From Chelatococcus sp. HY11 (GTDB lineage Bacteria; Pseudomonadota; Alphaproteobacteria; Rhizobiales; Beijerinckiaceae): a DNA stretch of 64,000 bases. Where the stretch lies: the NCBI RefSeq assembly GCF_018398335.1, contig NZ_JAHBRX010000002.1, forward strand, positions 1,054,001 to 1,118,000, in the 5' to 3' direction. Made by a program: the position numbers and the translations under genes. Below, piece by piece: positions 28,123 through 37,592 of this stretch (within the stretch, counting starts at the first letter, position 1; every line of letters begins with the position of its first letter). Below the pieces are notes generated by a model. That model was not told the origin of the DNA. It saw only the letters and a list, made by a program, of their open reading frames with translations, and ran no database searches.

Positions 28123-28827
28123 ATGTCCATGGATCATTACATCAAGAAGATCGCTTTCCTCATGGCCAAACCCGGCCTGTCGGACGAGGCTTTTAAGCAT
28201 CACTGGCGTGAGATCCACGGTCCTCTCGTCGCCGGCTCGGAAGGTTACAGTATCTGGCGCCTGCGCTACGCGCAAAACCATGTCGTCGCGCAAGGCCCCG
28301 TCGGTTCCCCCTTCACCTTCGCCGGCATGGCGGAGTTCTGGTTGCCGGGTGTCTCGCCAAACGAGGACGCCTTCTCGGCGACGGACATCTACCGGGACCG
28401 GATCGCACCCGACGAGCGCAATTTCATCGACATGAACCGGACGATCTCCTTCGCGGCCACTGAGCAGGTGCTGAAAGCCGGCGAAGCACCCATAAAGGTC
28501 GTGATCTTCTCCCGGCGTCGCGCTGGTATCGCCGAGGCCGACCTGCGCGGGCTGATCGCGCCAATGTCAGGCCGCTCGGGCGGCAGCTCTCCGCAGGGAT
28601 GGCGGCTCGACCATGCGATCGCGGGATCGTTCCGCCTTCCCGGCGCAGCCCGGACCGAGCCGCTCGCCATCGACTGCATGGAGGCGCTCTGGTTCAATAG
28701 CAATGACGACATGCACGCTCATTTCCGCGAAACGCGGGACGAGCGGGCGAAGCTGTTCGCCGCCGAAGGACAAATGTCCTTCATCGCCGACGAACATGTC
28801 TTCCACGATACACTCAACGGTCGATGA
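28123..28827 (+). CDS. EthD domain-containing protein (two ferredoxin-like halves)
   Basis: Cytosolic protein of 234 residues with an EthD-type dimeric alpha/beta-barrel half at about 5-110 (IKKIAFLMAKPGLSDEAF, HHWREIHGPL, typical of the family) and a second, weaker half from about 120. EthD-family proteins are found with oxygenases and in ring-degradation operons and sometimes catalyse decarboxylation or cyclisation; no specific activity can be assigned. It is the last gene of the plus-strand operon and its end overlaps the convergent hydratase gene by 14 bases. Confidence 0.82.
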   Translation: MSMDHYIKKIAFLMAKPGLSDEAFKHHWREIHGPLVAGSEGYSIWRLRYAQNHVVAQGPVGSPFTFAGMAEFWLPGVSPNEDAFSATDIYRDRIAPDERNFIDMNRTISFAATEQVLKAGEAPIKVVIFSRRRAGIAEADLRGLIAPMSGRSGGSSPQGWRLDHAIAGSFRLPGAARTEPLAIDCMEALWFNSNDDMHAHFRETRDERAKLFAAEGQMSFIADEHVFHDTLNGR

Positions 28828-29602
28828 AGCGCGCCTTTCGCCCTTCGAGAAAGGCGCGCACGCCCTCGCCGCTGTCGACGCCCGCGACGAGGTTGGCCGA
28901 AAGCGATTGACAGTCGAGATAGGTGTCCATCCAGTCCTGGCCGGCCTCGGCGATCGAAGCGACCTTGCGCGCGCGGATGGCGGGCATGCTCTTTCCCGCT
29001 ATCGCCCGCGCAAGCTCCATGGCCTTGGCCTGCACATCCGCGCGCGGCACCACATAGTTGAAGAAGCCCGTCGTCTCGAGCTGCCGTGCCGTGAAGCGCG
29101 CGCCCGTGAAATACATCTCGCGGATCTTCGCCTGCGGCACGCTGAGCGATGCCAGAAGCCCCGAACCGCCGCCGACGAGACCATAGTCGATCTCGGGACA
29201 GGCGAAGACCGCATCCTCGGCCGCGATGCGGAGATCGCACAGCGCCGCCAGGATGACGCCGACGCCGATGGCCGCACCATTGATCGCGGCGATGATGGGC
29301 CGTTCGAGATTGCCGAGCCGTGGGATCTGCTCGTTGATGAAGCGGTAGCGCTCCTTGCGCTTCTCGCTGGTCATACCGACGAAATCATTGAGATCGGCGC
29401 CACCGCACCACGCCTTCGCCCCCTCGGGCGCCGTGAGCACCACGACGCGGATTTCGGGCTCCGCCTCGATGGCGCCGCAGAGCGCGCCGATGTCCTCATA
29501 GACCGAGATCGACACCGCGTTGACCGGCGGACGCGCGAAGACCACCGAGGCGACACCGTCGACATCGACCGTCAGTGTGAAAGAACCGAACTTGTGCTGC
29601 AT
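28814..29602 (-). CDS. Enoyl-CoA hydratase/isomerase family protein
   Basis: Crotonase-fold protein, 262 residues. First loop AKAWCGGADLNDF near 70, second GAAIGVGVILAALCD near 110, and CPEIDYGLVGGG near 135 with one catalytic-type glutamate retained. It lies downstream of the amidohydrolase on the minus strand, nine bases after it, in a two-gene operon with the shared palindrome in its promoter. Confidence 0.9.
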   Translation of the reverse strand: MQHKFGSFTLTVDVDGVASVVFARPPVNAVSISVYEDIGALCGAIEAEPEIRVVVLTAPEGAKAWCGGADLNDFVGMTSEKRKERYRFINEQIPRLGNLERPIIAAINGAAIGVGVILAALCDLRIAAEDAVFACPEIDYGLVGGGSGLLASLSVPQAKIREMYFTGARFTARQLETTGFFNYVVPRADVQAKAMELARAIAGKSMPAIRARKVASIAEAGQDWMDTYLDCQSLSANLVAGVDSGEGVRAFLEGRKARFIDR

Positions 29603-29611
29603 GACAACGCC

Positions 29612-30655
29612 TCAAACGAGCGGGATCGGCAGGCGATAGACGCGCACCGCGGTGTTGTGGAACAGGGCGGCCTTCTCGACGGCGCTGGCGCCGGCGGCAA
29701 GCCGCTTGAAGGCGTTCCACACGACGGAATAGGAGAACATCCCCTTGTCGACGGGGAAGTTGCTCTCGAACATGCAGCGCTCCACGCCGAAGGCCTCGAT
29801 CGCGGTCTCGACCAGCGGCCGCCAGGCTCGGGCCAGATCCTCCGAGGATGGCGGACGTGGGCCCTCATGCCAGGTCGCGCCCGTCACCACCATGCCCATG
29901 CCGCCCATCTTGATCGCGACATTGGGGCAGGCAGCGAGCAGGCGGATGTTCTCCCGCCATTGGCGGAACGTCTCGTCCTCACGCCCCTTGTATGGGCCGA
30001 CGCCGAGAGGACAACCGAAATGGTCCAGCACGATGGCGAGTTCTGGTAGTAATCGCGCCACCTCGATCAGATCCGAGAGCTGGCTGTGGTAGAGCATCGC
30101 GTCAAAGCTCAAACCATTGCGGGCGACAGTCGCCAAACCTTCTCGGAAGTCGATGCGCTTCAGGAGCCCTTCCGGTGAGGGCCGTAGCGCGATGCCATTC
30201 GGGAAATGGGGGTCGCGCGTCACGAGATGCCGCACGCCGCGGAACCGGCCGGGTGATGCCGCGCTATGCGCCGCGAGCACGCGCTCCACCGCACCGCCGA
30301 GCGTAAGGTCGGCCTTGCCGACGATGCCGCGGCAGAGCCCGCGATCGGCAAGATCGGGCCGCGCCGCGAGGGCTTTTTCAATGGCCTCGGTCTCGCCGAC
30401 AGGCTTCAGCTCGTCCGGGCCATCGGCGCGATAACTGGAATGGGCCTCGACGAAGACGGTCGCGACCACACGGTGGCCCTGCCCGACATCCGCGGCGAGA
30501 TCCGCGACAGCGTAGGGATTGCCTTCCTGCGCCCAGATATGATGGTGCGGATCGACGATAGGTAGGGACTTATCGAGAATCTCCTCATCCTGAAGGGCGA
30601 GCCAATCAGCCCGCGGGTTGGGGTAGCGGAGAGCTCCGGTAAATTCGAGCGCCAT
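29612..30655 (-). CDS. Amidohydrolase family protein (COG3618, TIM-barrel lactonase-like)
   Basis: TIM-barrel metal-dependent hydrolase of 347 residues. Metal motif PIVDPHHHIW is at about residues 33-42, VEAHSSY near 70, DHFGCP near 210 and the end-of-barrel MFESNFPVDKG near 290. Relatives include pyrone- and fucono-lactonases and related C-C hydrolases. It starts at the operator-bearing promoter 30673-30716. A lactone or amide ring-opening step is plausible (inference). Confidence 0.88.
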   Translation of the reverse strand: MALEFTGALRYPNPRADWLALQDEEILDKSLPIVDPHHHIWAQEGNPYAVADLAADVGQGHRVVATVFVEAHSSYRADGPDELKPVGETEAIEKALAARPDLADRGLCRGIVGKADLTLGGAVERVLAAHSAASPGRFRGVRHLVTRDPHFPNGIALRPSPEGLLKRIDFREGLATVARNGLSFDAMLYHSQLSDLIEVARLLPELAIVLDHFGCPLGVGPYKGREDETFRQWRENIRLLAACPNVAIKMGGMGMVVTGATWHEGPRPPSSEDLARAWRPLVETAIEAFGVERCMFESNFPVDKGMFSYSVVWNAFKRLAAGASAVEKAALFHNTAVRVYRLPIPLV

Positions 30656-30672
30656 CGGCGTCCTCCCTGAAA

Positions 30673-30687
30673 TCGAAGTTTATTCGG
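30673..30687. promoter_or_regulatory. Palindromic operator, amidohydrolase-operon promoter (site 4 of 7)
   Basis: TCGAAGTTTATTCGG. On the minus strand the promoter TTGACA (complement of 30711-30716) is 17-18 bases from TATTAC/ATATTA (complement of 30687-30693), and the operator sits at the -10/+1 position, 18 bases before the ATG. Confidence 0.6.
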
Positions 30688-30873
30688 TAATATCGCGCTC
30701 CACTTGGCCGTGTCAAAGCGCCTGTCGATCTTTCGCCGGCTATGACCGGCGCAGACAGGTGCGATCGCCTTACACCATATGAAATCATGGGATTAGACAC
30801 CGGCGCAAGGGGGGCTCCTGACAAGCTTCCGTGCAGGCGAAAGCATTGACAAAGAAGCGGCAAGGATCTAACA

Positions 30874-30888
30874 CGAAAATAATTCGGA
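30874..30888. promoter_or_regulatory. Palindromic operator, liv operon 3 promoter (site 5 of 7)
   Basis: ACGAAAATAATTCGG. TTGACA at 30847-30852 and TAACAC at 30870-30875 (17-base spacer) form the plus-strand promoter; the operator begins on the -10 box. Sites 4 and 5 are 200 bases apart between divergent operons, so both units can be repressed by the same protein. Confidence 0.6.
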
Positions 30889-30955
30889 ATAAAATGCTAT
30901 CGCACATACAGTGATGCCGCCACCCACACCGCGGCCATTTCCGAGGGAGGACACC

Positions 30956-32134
30956 ATGAAGCATGTGACGCGGGGACTCGCGGCATTTCTATTGACGGCC
31001 ACTCTGGCAACGGCGCCAGCCTGGGCTGACAGCACCGGCGTCACCGCCGATACGATCACGCTGGGTTCTTGGTCAGCCTTGACCGGCCCGTTCGCGGTGT
31101 ATGGCGTGCCAGGGGTCGCGGGGCAGACGGCTTTCTACGGCAAGTTGAACGCCGAAGGCGGCATCAACGGCCGCAAGATCCGTGTGATCACCGAGGATCA
31201 CGCCTACAATCCGCAGCAGGCCGTGGCCGCCGCGCGCAAGCTCGTCAACCGCGACAAGGTGCTCGCCATTCAGGGCGCCTATGGCACGGGCCCGAGCGCC
31301 GCCGCATTCCCTTATCTTCAGCAGGAGAGCGCTCCCTTCGTCATGCCCTATGCCGGGGCGCTCGACTGGTACGAGCCGCCGCGGCCTCTCCTCGTCGGCG
31401 CGCAGACCCTCCTTGATTATCAGGCGCGGGCCGTCGGCCGCTGGGCCGGAAAGGACGGACATAAGAACGTCGCGGTGGTGCATGCCGCTGTTGCCGCCTA
31501 TGAAAAGGTGGCATCAAATGTGGGGCCAGGCGTCAAGTCAGCTTCCCCGGACGCAACCGTGACGATGGTCCCGGTCAAGCTCGGCACGACGGACTACGCG
31601 CCGATCGCGCTTGAACTGGCCGGAAAGGCACCTGACGCCGTTGTCTTCATTGGCACGATGCAGGAACTCGCGGCTCTCGCGAAGGAATTGCGGCAGCAGA
31701 AGGTCAAGACGAGCCTCTACACCTATGGCGGCAACGTCGCCAATGATCTTATTACCCTGGGCGGAGAGGCCGTCGAGGGGCTGCGCAGTGTCTCACTGAC
31801 GCTGCCCGTGACAAGCGATGCGCCTGCCGTCGCGGCTTATCGCGAGGCGCTCGCCAAATTCGCGCCGAATGAAAAGCCAGACTACGGCTCCCTCCTGACC
31901 TACGCCCTCGCGATGGTGACTGCCGAGGCGATCCGCAACGCCGGCGAGCCACTGACGCGCGAGAGCCTGATGACAGGCTTCAACAAGCTGAGGGATTTCG
32001 ACACGGGCATCATCGGCAAGGTGACGATCACTCCTGAGCGCCGTCTCGGCACCACGGAAGTCATTCCGGTCGAGATCAAAGGCGGCCAGTGGGTTACCGC
32101 CGGCACCTTCGTGGACGCCCTGTCCAATTGGTAG
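30956..32134 (+). CDS. ABC transporter substrate-binding protein, Leu/Ile/Val-binding type (system 3)
   Basis: Periplasmic binding protein of 392 residues from ATG 30956 (GGGAGGACACC upstream; an earlier in-frame ATG at 30911 has no support). Signal peptide about 1-24 (GLAAFLLTATLATAPAWA), then TITLGSWSALTGPFAVYG. First gene of liv operon 3, directly under the palindrome 30874-30888. Ligand unknown. Confidence 0.93.
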   Translation: MKHVTRGLAAFLLTATLATAPAWADSTGVTADTITLGSWSALTGPFAVYGVPGVAGQTAFYGKLNAEGGINGRKIRVITEDHAYNPQQAVAAARKLVNRDKVLAIQGAYGTGPSAAAFPYLQQESAPFVMPYAGALDWYEPPRPLLVGAQTLLDYQARAVGRWAGKDGHKNVAVVHAAVAAYEKVASNVGPGVKSASPDATVTMVPVKLGTTDYAPIALELAGKAPDAVVFIGTMQELAALAKELRQQKVKTSLYTYGGNVANDLITLGGEAVEGLRSVSLTLPVTSDAPAVAAYREALAKFAPNEKPDYGSLLTYALAMVTAEAIRNAGEPLTRESLMTGFNKLRDFDTGIIGKVTITPERRLGTTEVIPVEIKGGQWVTAGTFVDALSNW

Positions 32135-32236
32135 CGCGATCATAGCAGGAGCCAGGCCGTTCCTAGGATGACTTTGCGCCTCTCCTTTTGATCGCGAGAC
32201 AGCCTGAACGAGACCCCCTCTTTCCAACGAGGTCCC

Positions 32237-33112
32237 ATGCACGACCTGTTGCCAGTGATCGCTGCCGGCATCGTCAGCGGTTCTGCCTATGCGCTGCTGG
32301 CGCTCGGCATCGTCATCATCTTCCGTTCCACCGATACGGTGAATTTCGCCATCGGGGACATGGCGACGCTTGGCGTCTATATCGCGGTCACGGCCATCGG
32401 CTTTGGCGTGCCGGTCGCCGGCGGCCTCTTGATCGCCATCGTCGTCGCCGGCGGAACAGGCGTTCTGACAGAACGGTTCCTGATCCGCCCATTAGGAGCC
32501 GGTCACAAGAGCCTCTTCATCGCGCTCGTCGTCACCATCGGGCTCGGCCTTGTGATCCATGCCGCGCTCGGCGCGATCTGGGGGCACCGTCCCACGACCA
32601 TTCCGGCCATCATTCCCGGAACGGCGAGCGTCTTCGGCGTCGCGCTGACCTGGAACAAGATCGTAGCCACGGCGATCGCCCTCGCGGCAATGGCGCTGGT
32701 CGCCTGGTTCTTCCGCTTCACGCCCATGGGTGTTGCAATGCGTGCAAGCGCCGAAGATCACTTCGCCGCGCGTATCGTCGGCATCAATCCGGGGCGTATC
32801 GCCGCCCTCGCCTGGTTCCTCGGCTGCGGGCTGGCGGCTATCGCCGCCTTCTTCCTCGCCATGGACACTTCGGTGAATGCCAATCTCACCCTGGCCGCCC
32901 TCTTCCGCGCCTTCGCGGGCGTCTTCCTCGGCGGGCTGACATCCATGCCCGGCGCGGCCATTGGCGGCTTCGCCATCGGCATCCTCGACAATCTCGCCGG
33001 GCGTTATCTCTCGGCTAATTATCGCGATACCATCGTCTTTGCCGTCATCGTCGCGGTCTTGTTCGTCAGGCCCTCCGGCTTCCTTGGCGCGGGCCGAAAG
33101 GAGCGGGTATGA
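32237..33112 (+). CDS. livH: Branched-chain amino acid-type ABC transporter permease LivH (system 3)
   Basis: Membrane permease of 291 residues. IVSGSAYALLALGIVIIF and TDTVNFAIGDMATLGVYIAV match LivH; the coupling segment is MGVAMRASAEDHFAARIVGI near 165. A 102-base gap separates it from the binding protein, and it overlaps the next gene by four bases. Confidence 0.93.
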   Translation: MHDLLPVIAAGIVSGSAYALLALGIVIIFRSTDTVNFAIGDMATLGVYIAVTAIGFGVPVAGGLLIAIVVAGGTGVLTERFLIRPLGAGHKSLFIALVVTIGLGLVIHAALGAIWGHRPTTIPAIIPGTASVFGVALTWNKIVATAIALAAMALVAWFFRFTPMGVAMRASAEDHFAARIVGINPGRIAALAWFLGCGLAAIAAFFLAMDTSVNANLTLAALFRAFAGVFLGGLTSMPGAAIGGFAIGILDNLAGRYLSANYRDTIVFAVIVAVLFVRPSGFLGAGRKERV

Positions 33113-34893
33113 ACGCTTTGTCCCGCAGCCTTCTCATCATCGGCATTGGCGCCGCTATCGCCGTCCTCGTCGGCTTCGCCGAAGGCTATAGCCAGTTCGT
33201 CATCGCCTCGGTCGCTTTCGTCTCGATTTCCGTGTTGGCGGTCTCAACGCTGGCGGGCCTCACCGGCATCTGGTCGATGGGTCATATGGCCTTCGTCGCT
33301 TTCGGCGCTTATCTCTCGGCCCAGCTTGCCTTGCGCGGCTGGCCCGTTGAGCTCGCCATCCCCTGCGCCATGATCGGCGCAGGTGTCGTCGGCTTCCTGC
33401 TCGGCCTCAGCGCGGGGCGGTTCTCAGTGCTCTACTTCGGGCTCCTGACCATGGCGCTGTCGCTGGCCGCCAGCGAGATCATCGGCCACTGGACCGAGGT
33501 CACCGGCGGCGACGAGGGCATCGCCGTCACGCCGGCGGTCAGTCTGGTGCTGGGCCGCGAACTCGATCTCGGCGACGCCGTCGTGCTTTGCGTTCTCCTT
33601 GCGACCCTCGCCTTCCTGCTCACCGACATCATCGCCCGCGGTCCCGTTGGCCGCCGATGGCTCGCCGTCAAAAGCCAGCGCATCGCCGCCACCGCCATCG
33701 GCCTGAAGCCCCAGCGGGACAATGCGCTGGCCTTTGCGTTTTCAGCCGCCATCGCCTCTCTCTCCGGCATCGGCATAGCCTTCTCCATCGGCTATCTTGA
33801 TCCCGTGGGCTTTGACCTGAACATGGGCGTAAAGCTCATCGTCGCGACCGTGGTCGGCGGCGCTGGCAGCCTGCTCGGCGCGCTCCTTGGCGCCGCCTTT
33901 ATCGTCGTCGTGCCGGAAATGGCGCGCAACGTGCCGGCCTTCTCCGAATTCGTGTTCGGCCTCGCCACCGTGCTAACGCTCCTGTTCCTGCGCCAGGGCA
34001 TCGTGCCCAGCATCGGCGCCGCCCTGGCGCGGCGGTGGAAGATGCGGAAGCCGCAGACGCCTTCCGACCAGGCTTTGGATAGCGGCGCGATCGCCCAGGT
34101 CGTCAGCACGCTGCTGCCGCCGGCAACCGAAACTCTTGAGACGCGAGACCTCGCTGTCGAGTTCGGGGGCGTGAAAGCCCTGCAAGGTGTCGGCCTGACA
34201 TTGCCGCCGGGCAACTCAGTCGGCCTGATCGGCCCGAACGGCGCGGGCAAGACAACTTTCCTCAACGTTTTGAGCGGCTTCTATCAGGCGACCTCGGCCG
34301 AGGCAGTCCGGCTCGGCGAGGCCGACCTCACCACGCTGAAGCCATCCGATCGCATCGGCATCGGCTTTGGGCGGACGTTCCAGCACGCGGAACTGTTCGG
34401 TGATCTCACGCTGCGCGAGACATTCGCGGTCGCAGCCCTCCAGGGGGCGGCCCGACGCCGGACGCATCGGCTGCCGGACATGACGGCCGCCGAGGTCGCA
34501 GAGCGGATCATCGCGGGGCTCAATCTCGGGGCAGTCGCGGATATGAAGCCAGCTGAGCTGCCTTTCGGCATCCAGAAAGTCGCCGATGTCGGACGCGTCC
34601 TCGCCACGGGCGTCTCCGTGGTGGCGCTGGACGAGCCTTTCGCCGGCCTCGACGCCAACGAGCGCACCGCGATCCGCACGATCCTCCAGGGTATGCGCGC
34701 CGCCGGCGTTTCCATTCTCATCATCGACCACGCTGTTCAAGAGGTCCTGGGCATTTCCGACCGTGTCGTCGTGTTTGAATTCGGCCGCCTGCTGGCGGAG
34801 GGCTTGCCCGACGCGATCCGCAACCATCCCGAGGTCCTGCGCGCCTATTTTGGCGAGGATGCCGTGGAAGCCAGAAAGGTGATGACCGCATGA
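33109..34893 (+). CDS. Fused LivM-LivG: ABC permease and ATPase in one chain (system 3)
   Basis: Single protein of 594 residues. Residues about 1-310 are a LivM permease (FVSISVLAVSTLAGLTGIWS, SMGHMAFVAFGAYLSAQ); after a charged linker (about 305-345) residues about 345-590 are a LivG ATPase with Walker A GPNGAGKT near 375 and Walker B VVALDEPFAGLDANE. The ABC signature is unusual: LPFGIQKVADVGR replaces LSYGQQ. The fusion leaves importer 3 with four polypeptides instead of five. It overlaps livF by four bases. No frameshift or stop near the joint; the fusion seems genuine. Confidence 0.93.
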   Translation: MNALSRSLLIIGIGAAIAVLVGFAEGYSQFVIASVAFVSISVLAVSTLAGLTGIWSMGHMAFVAFGAYLSAQLALRGWPVELAIPCAMIGAGVVGFLLGLSAGRFSVLYFGLLTMALSLAASEIIGHWTEVTGGDEGIAVTPAVSLVLGRELDLGDAVVLCVLLATLAFLLTDIIARGPVGRRWLAVKSQRIAATAIGLKPQRDNALAFAFSAAIASLSGIGIAFSIGYLDPVGFDLNMGVKLIVATVVGGAGSLLGALLGAAFIVVVPEMARNVPAFSEFVFGLATVLTLLFLRQGIVPSIGAALARRWKMRKPQTPSDQALDSGAIAQVVSTLLPPATETLETRDLAVEFGGVKALQGVGLTLPPGNSVGLIGPNGAGKTTFLNVLSGFYQATSAEAVRLGEADLTTLKPSDRIGIGFGRTFQHAELFGDLTLRETFAVAALQGAARRRTHRLPDMTAAEVAERIIAGLNLGAVADMKPAELPFGIQKVADVGRVLATGVSVVALDEPFAGLDANERTAIRTILQGMRAAGVSILIIDHAVQEVLGISDRVVVFEFGRLLAEGLPDAIRNHPEVLRAYFGEDAVEARKVMTA

Positions 34894-35606
34894 GCGCCCT
34901 TCTCACCGCCCGGGGCATAGGCCATCGCTATCAGGGCGTTCTCGCTCTCAACGACATCGAGCTCGATGTGCCGAAGGGCACGTTTATGGCCATACTCGGC
35001 CCGAACGGCGCGGGGAAGTCGACGCTGGCTCAGATCCTCGCCGGAGCGATCCGGCCCGCCAAGGGCCAGATCCTGCTTGAGGGCACTGACGTAACGGCGC
35101 GTGCCGGCCGACAGGGTCTCATCCGCAACGGCGTGGCGCTTATCCCTGAGGGCCGCAGGCTGTTCGGCCAGCTCACCGTGGACGAGAACCTGATGCTCGG
35201 GGCCTATGGCCAGCCGCGCGCGGTACGTGAGGCGCGGCTCGAGAAGGTCTATGCACTGATGCCCGAGGCCGTTCGCCAGGGCAAGCATCGCGCGGCCATC
35301 ACCCTCTCGGGCGGCGAGCAGCAGATGCTGGTCGTGGGCCGGGCGCTGATGGCCGAACCGCGCGCCATTCTGATCGACGAGCCGTCGCTGGGCCTTGCAC
35401 CGATCCTGACCGCCAAGGTTTATGACCTGCTGTCAGGGCTTCGGCGCGGCGGCGTGACGGTGGTCGTCTTCGAGCAATTGGCGACCCATGCTCTGCGGCA
35501 TGCGGACAGCATCGTCGTCATCAATCAGGGCGAGATTTCGTTTCGCGGAACGGTCGACGACGAGGCGACCCACGAGGCCCTGCGCACAGGCTATCTCGGA
35601 CATTGA
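34890..35606 (+). CDS. livF: Branched-chain amino acid-type ABC transporter ATPase LivF (system 3)
   Basis: ATPase of 238 residues. Walker A GPNGAGKS at 37-44, signature LSGGEQQM near 137, Walker B ILIDEPSLGLAP. It overlaps the LivMG fusion gene by four bases and is followed, 94 bases on, by the carboxylase genes, apparently in one transcript. Confidence 0.93.
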   Translation: MSALLTARGIGHRYQGVLALNDIELDVPKGTFMAILGPNGAGKSTLAQILAGAIRPAKGQILLEGTDVTARAGRQGLIRNGVALIPEGRRLFGQLTVDENLMLGAYGQPRAVREARLEKVYALMPEAVRQGKHRAAITLSGGEQQMLVVGRALMAEPRAILIDEPSLGLAPILTAKVYDLLSGLRRGGVTVVVFEQLATHALRHADSIVVINQGEISFRGTVDDEATHEALRTGYLGH

Positions 35607-35700
35607 AGAATAGAGAAGGATCAGCCGGATCAGCGGGCGACGGATCGCAGTATCCACGCCACGTGAACCGCGTGACCAAGCGGCGGAAGAGGACCCTGAC

Positions 35701-36204
35701 ATGGCAGTAAAATCCGAAGAGATCGCGACCCTTATCGAGCTCTTCAACGAATCCGAATGGGATGAGCTGCACGTCGCCTTCGAAGGCGTGCAGCTCTTTC
35801 TCTCGACCGATCCGAACGCCAGGCTCTGCTCAGGCGGTGCCGCCGTCACGGCGGCACCAGCACCCGCCATTTCCGTGCAGCCCGTGGCTGTCCAAGCGCC
35901 AGTGGCCAGGCCAGCGACCAAGCCAGCAACGCCCGCGCCGGCTCAGGACGCGGGGATTCCAGCGCATTGGGTTCCCGTGAAGGCACCCAATCTCGGCACG
36001 TTCTACCGCGCACCGAAGCCCGGCGCCGCGCCCTTCGTGGAAATCGGGCAGGCGGTGGAAGCGACAGCCGAGATCTGCCTGCTCGAAGTCATGAAGCTGT
36101 TCACGGCGGTGCAGGCCGGCGTGAAGGGCACGGTTCGCCGTGTGTGCGCCGAGGACGCCGAGATGGTCGAGCACGGCCAGGTCCTCTTTTACATCGAACC
36201 GTGA
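35701..36204 (+). CDS. Biotin carboxyl carrier protein (biotin-dependent carboxylase subunit)
   Basis: AccB-like carrier of 167 residues. N-terminal helical part (about 1-45), Pro/Ala-rich hinge (about 48-85), and a C-terminal biotinyl domain in which EVMKLF carries the biotinylated Lys132. The gene lies 16 bases before biotin carboxylase and upstream of a carboxyltransferase, so it shuttles carboxybiotin between them. Its pairing with a carboxyltransferase of the pyruvate-carboxylase type rather than AccA/AccD shows this is not the housekeeping acetyl-CoA carboxylase. Confidence 0.93.
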   Translation: MAVKSEEIATLIELFNESEWDELHVAFEGVQLFLSTDPNARLCSGGAAVTAAPAPAISVQPVAVQAPVARPATKPATPAPAQDAGIPAHWVPVKAPNLGTFYRAPKPGAAPFVEIGQAVEATAEICLLEVMKLFTAVQAGVKGTVRRVCAEDAEMVEHGQVLFYIEP

Positions 36205-36220
36205 CAGGACGGCCAAGGAT

Positions 36221-37588
36221 ATGGCGATCAAGCGCCTTTTCATTGCCAACCGCGGCGAGATCGCGGTGCGTATCCAGCGCGCGGCGAAATCGCTCGGCAT
36301 CGAGACCGTCATTGGCATTTCCGCCGCGGACAAGGACAGCCTGGGCGCGCAGATGGCTGACCGCGCGGTCGTACTCGGCCCCGCACCGTCCAGCCAGAGC
36401 TATCTCGACGTCAATCTGATCCTTCATGCGGCGCTCGCCACCGGTTGTGACGCGCTGCATCCGGGCTACGGCTTCCTCTCCGAGAAGCCTGAGTTGTCGC
36501 GGCTCTGCATGGAAAATGGCATCATCTTCGTCGGCCCGCGACAGGAGACGATCGCGACCTTGGGCGACAAGCTCGGCGCCAGGGCGCTCGCGCTCGAAGC
36601 CGGCGTTCCGACCGTACCCGGCACCGACCATATCGCCGGCGTGGCCGAGGCGAAGACGGCCGCTGAGGCGCTGGGCTATCCCGTCGTCATGAAGGCCTCG
36701 GCGGGCGGCGGCGGGCGTGGCATGTTCAAGGCTACATCGCCCGCCGATATCGAGGGCTCCTTCGAGCGCGCCTCACGCGAGGCGGAAGCCGCCTTCGGCG
36801 ACAGCCGGCTCTATATGGAGCGCTTCGTCGAGCGTGCACGCCATGTGGAAGTGCAGATTCTCGGCGACGGCGAGGGCAATGTCCTCCATTTCGGGGAGCG
36901 CGACTGCACGGTCCAGCGTCGTTACCAGAAGCTGATCGAGGAAGCACCATCGGCCGCGCTCTCGGCCGCCGTCCGCGAGCGCCTGCATGCCGCCGCTGTC
37001 CGGCTCACCGCCCATGCGCGTTATCGCAATGCCGGGACCGTCGAATTCCTCTATGACGTGGACCGCGACGACTTCTATTTCATCGAGGTGAATTCGCGCA
37101 TCCAGGTCGAGCATCCAGTCTCCGAGGCCATCACTGGGCAGGATCTGATCGCGCTGCAGCTGCGTGTGGCCGCCGGCGAGGGCCTTGGCCTGCGCCAGGA
37201 CGACATCACCATCGCCGGGCACGCCATCGAGGTGCGGATCAATGCCGAGGATCCCACGCGCGATTTCATGCCCTCACCCGGCCGCATCACGCGTTGGGGA
37301 CCGCCGGATGGCCATGGCCTCCGGCTCGACAGCCACGTCTACGAAGGCTATCTGGTGCCGCCCTTCTACGATTCCATGGTCGGCAAACTGATCGCCCATG
37401 GACGCTCACGCGAAGAGGCGCTCGAGCGCTTGCTCGCAGCCGTGAAGGCCTTTCGCATCGAAGGCATCCGCACCACCCTGCCGCTTGATGCCTTCATTCT
37501 CGATCACCCCGACTTCCGCACGAACGCCATCACCACACGCTGGCTGGAGGACCGCGGCCTGCCCGCCTTCCAGCCCGACCAGGAGTAG
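36221..37588 (+). CDS. Biotin carboxylase subunit
   Basis: ATP-grasp biotin carboxylase, 455 residues from ATG 36221 (an upstream frame to 36140 overlaps the carrier gene). N-terminus IKRLFIANRGEIAVRI, HPGYGFLSE near 80, ATP loop GGGGRGMF near 165, and EVNSRIQVEHPVSE near 290 with the catalytic-type residues. It charges biotin on the carrier with bicarbonate and ATP. Four bases separate its stop from the carboxyltransferase start. Confidence 0.94.
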   Translation: MAIKRLFIANRGEIAVRIQRAAKSLGIETVIGISAADKDSLGAQMADRAVVLGPAPSSQSYLDVNLILHAALATGCDALHPGYGFLSEKPELSRLCMENGIIFVGPRQETIATLGDKLGARALALEAGVPTVPGTDHIAGVAEAKTAAEALGYPVVMKASAGGGGRGMFKATSPADIEGSFERASREAEAAFGDSRLYMERFVERARHVEVQILGDGEGNVLHFGERDCTVQRRYQKLIEEAPSAALSAAVRERLHAAAVRLTAHARYRNAGTVEFLYDVDRDDFYFIEVNSRIQVEHPVSEAITGQDLIALQLRVAAGEGLGLRQDDITIAGHAIEVRINAEDPTRDFMPSPGRITRWGPPDGHGLRLDSHVYEGYLVPPFYDSMVGKLIAHGRSREEALERLLAAVKAFRIEGIRTTLPLDAFILDHPDFRTNAITTRWLEDRGLPAFQPDQE

Positions 37589-37592
37589 CCCC

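Noticed and set aside
28613-30049. Open frame of 478 codons on the plus strand
   Set aside because: It lies over the well-supported EthD, hydratase and amidohydrolase genes and has shadow-like composition.
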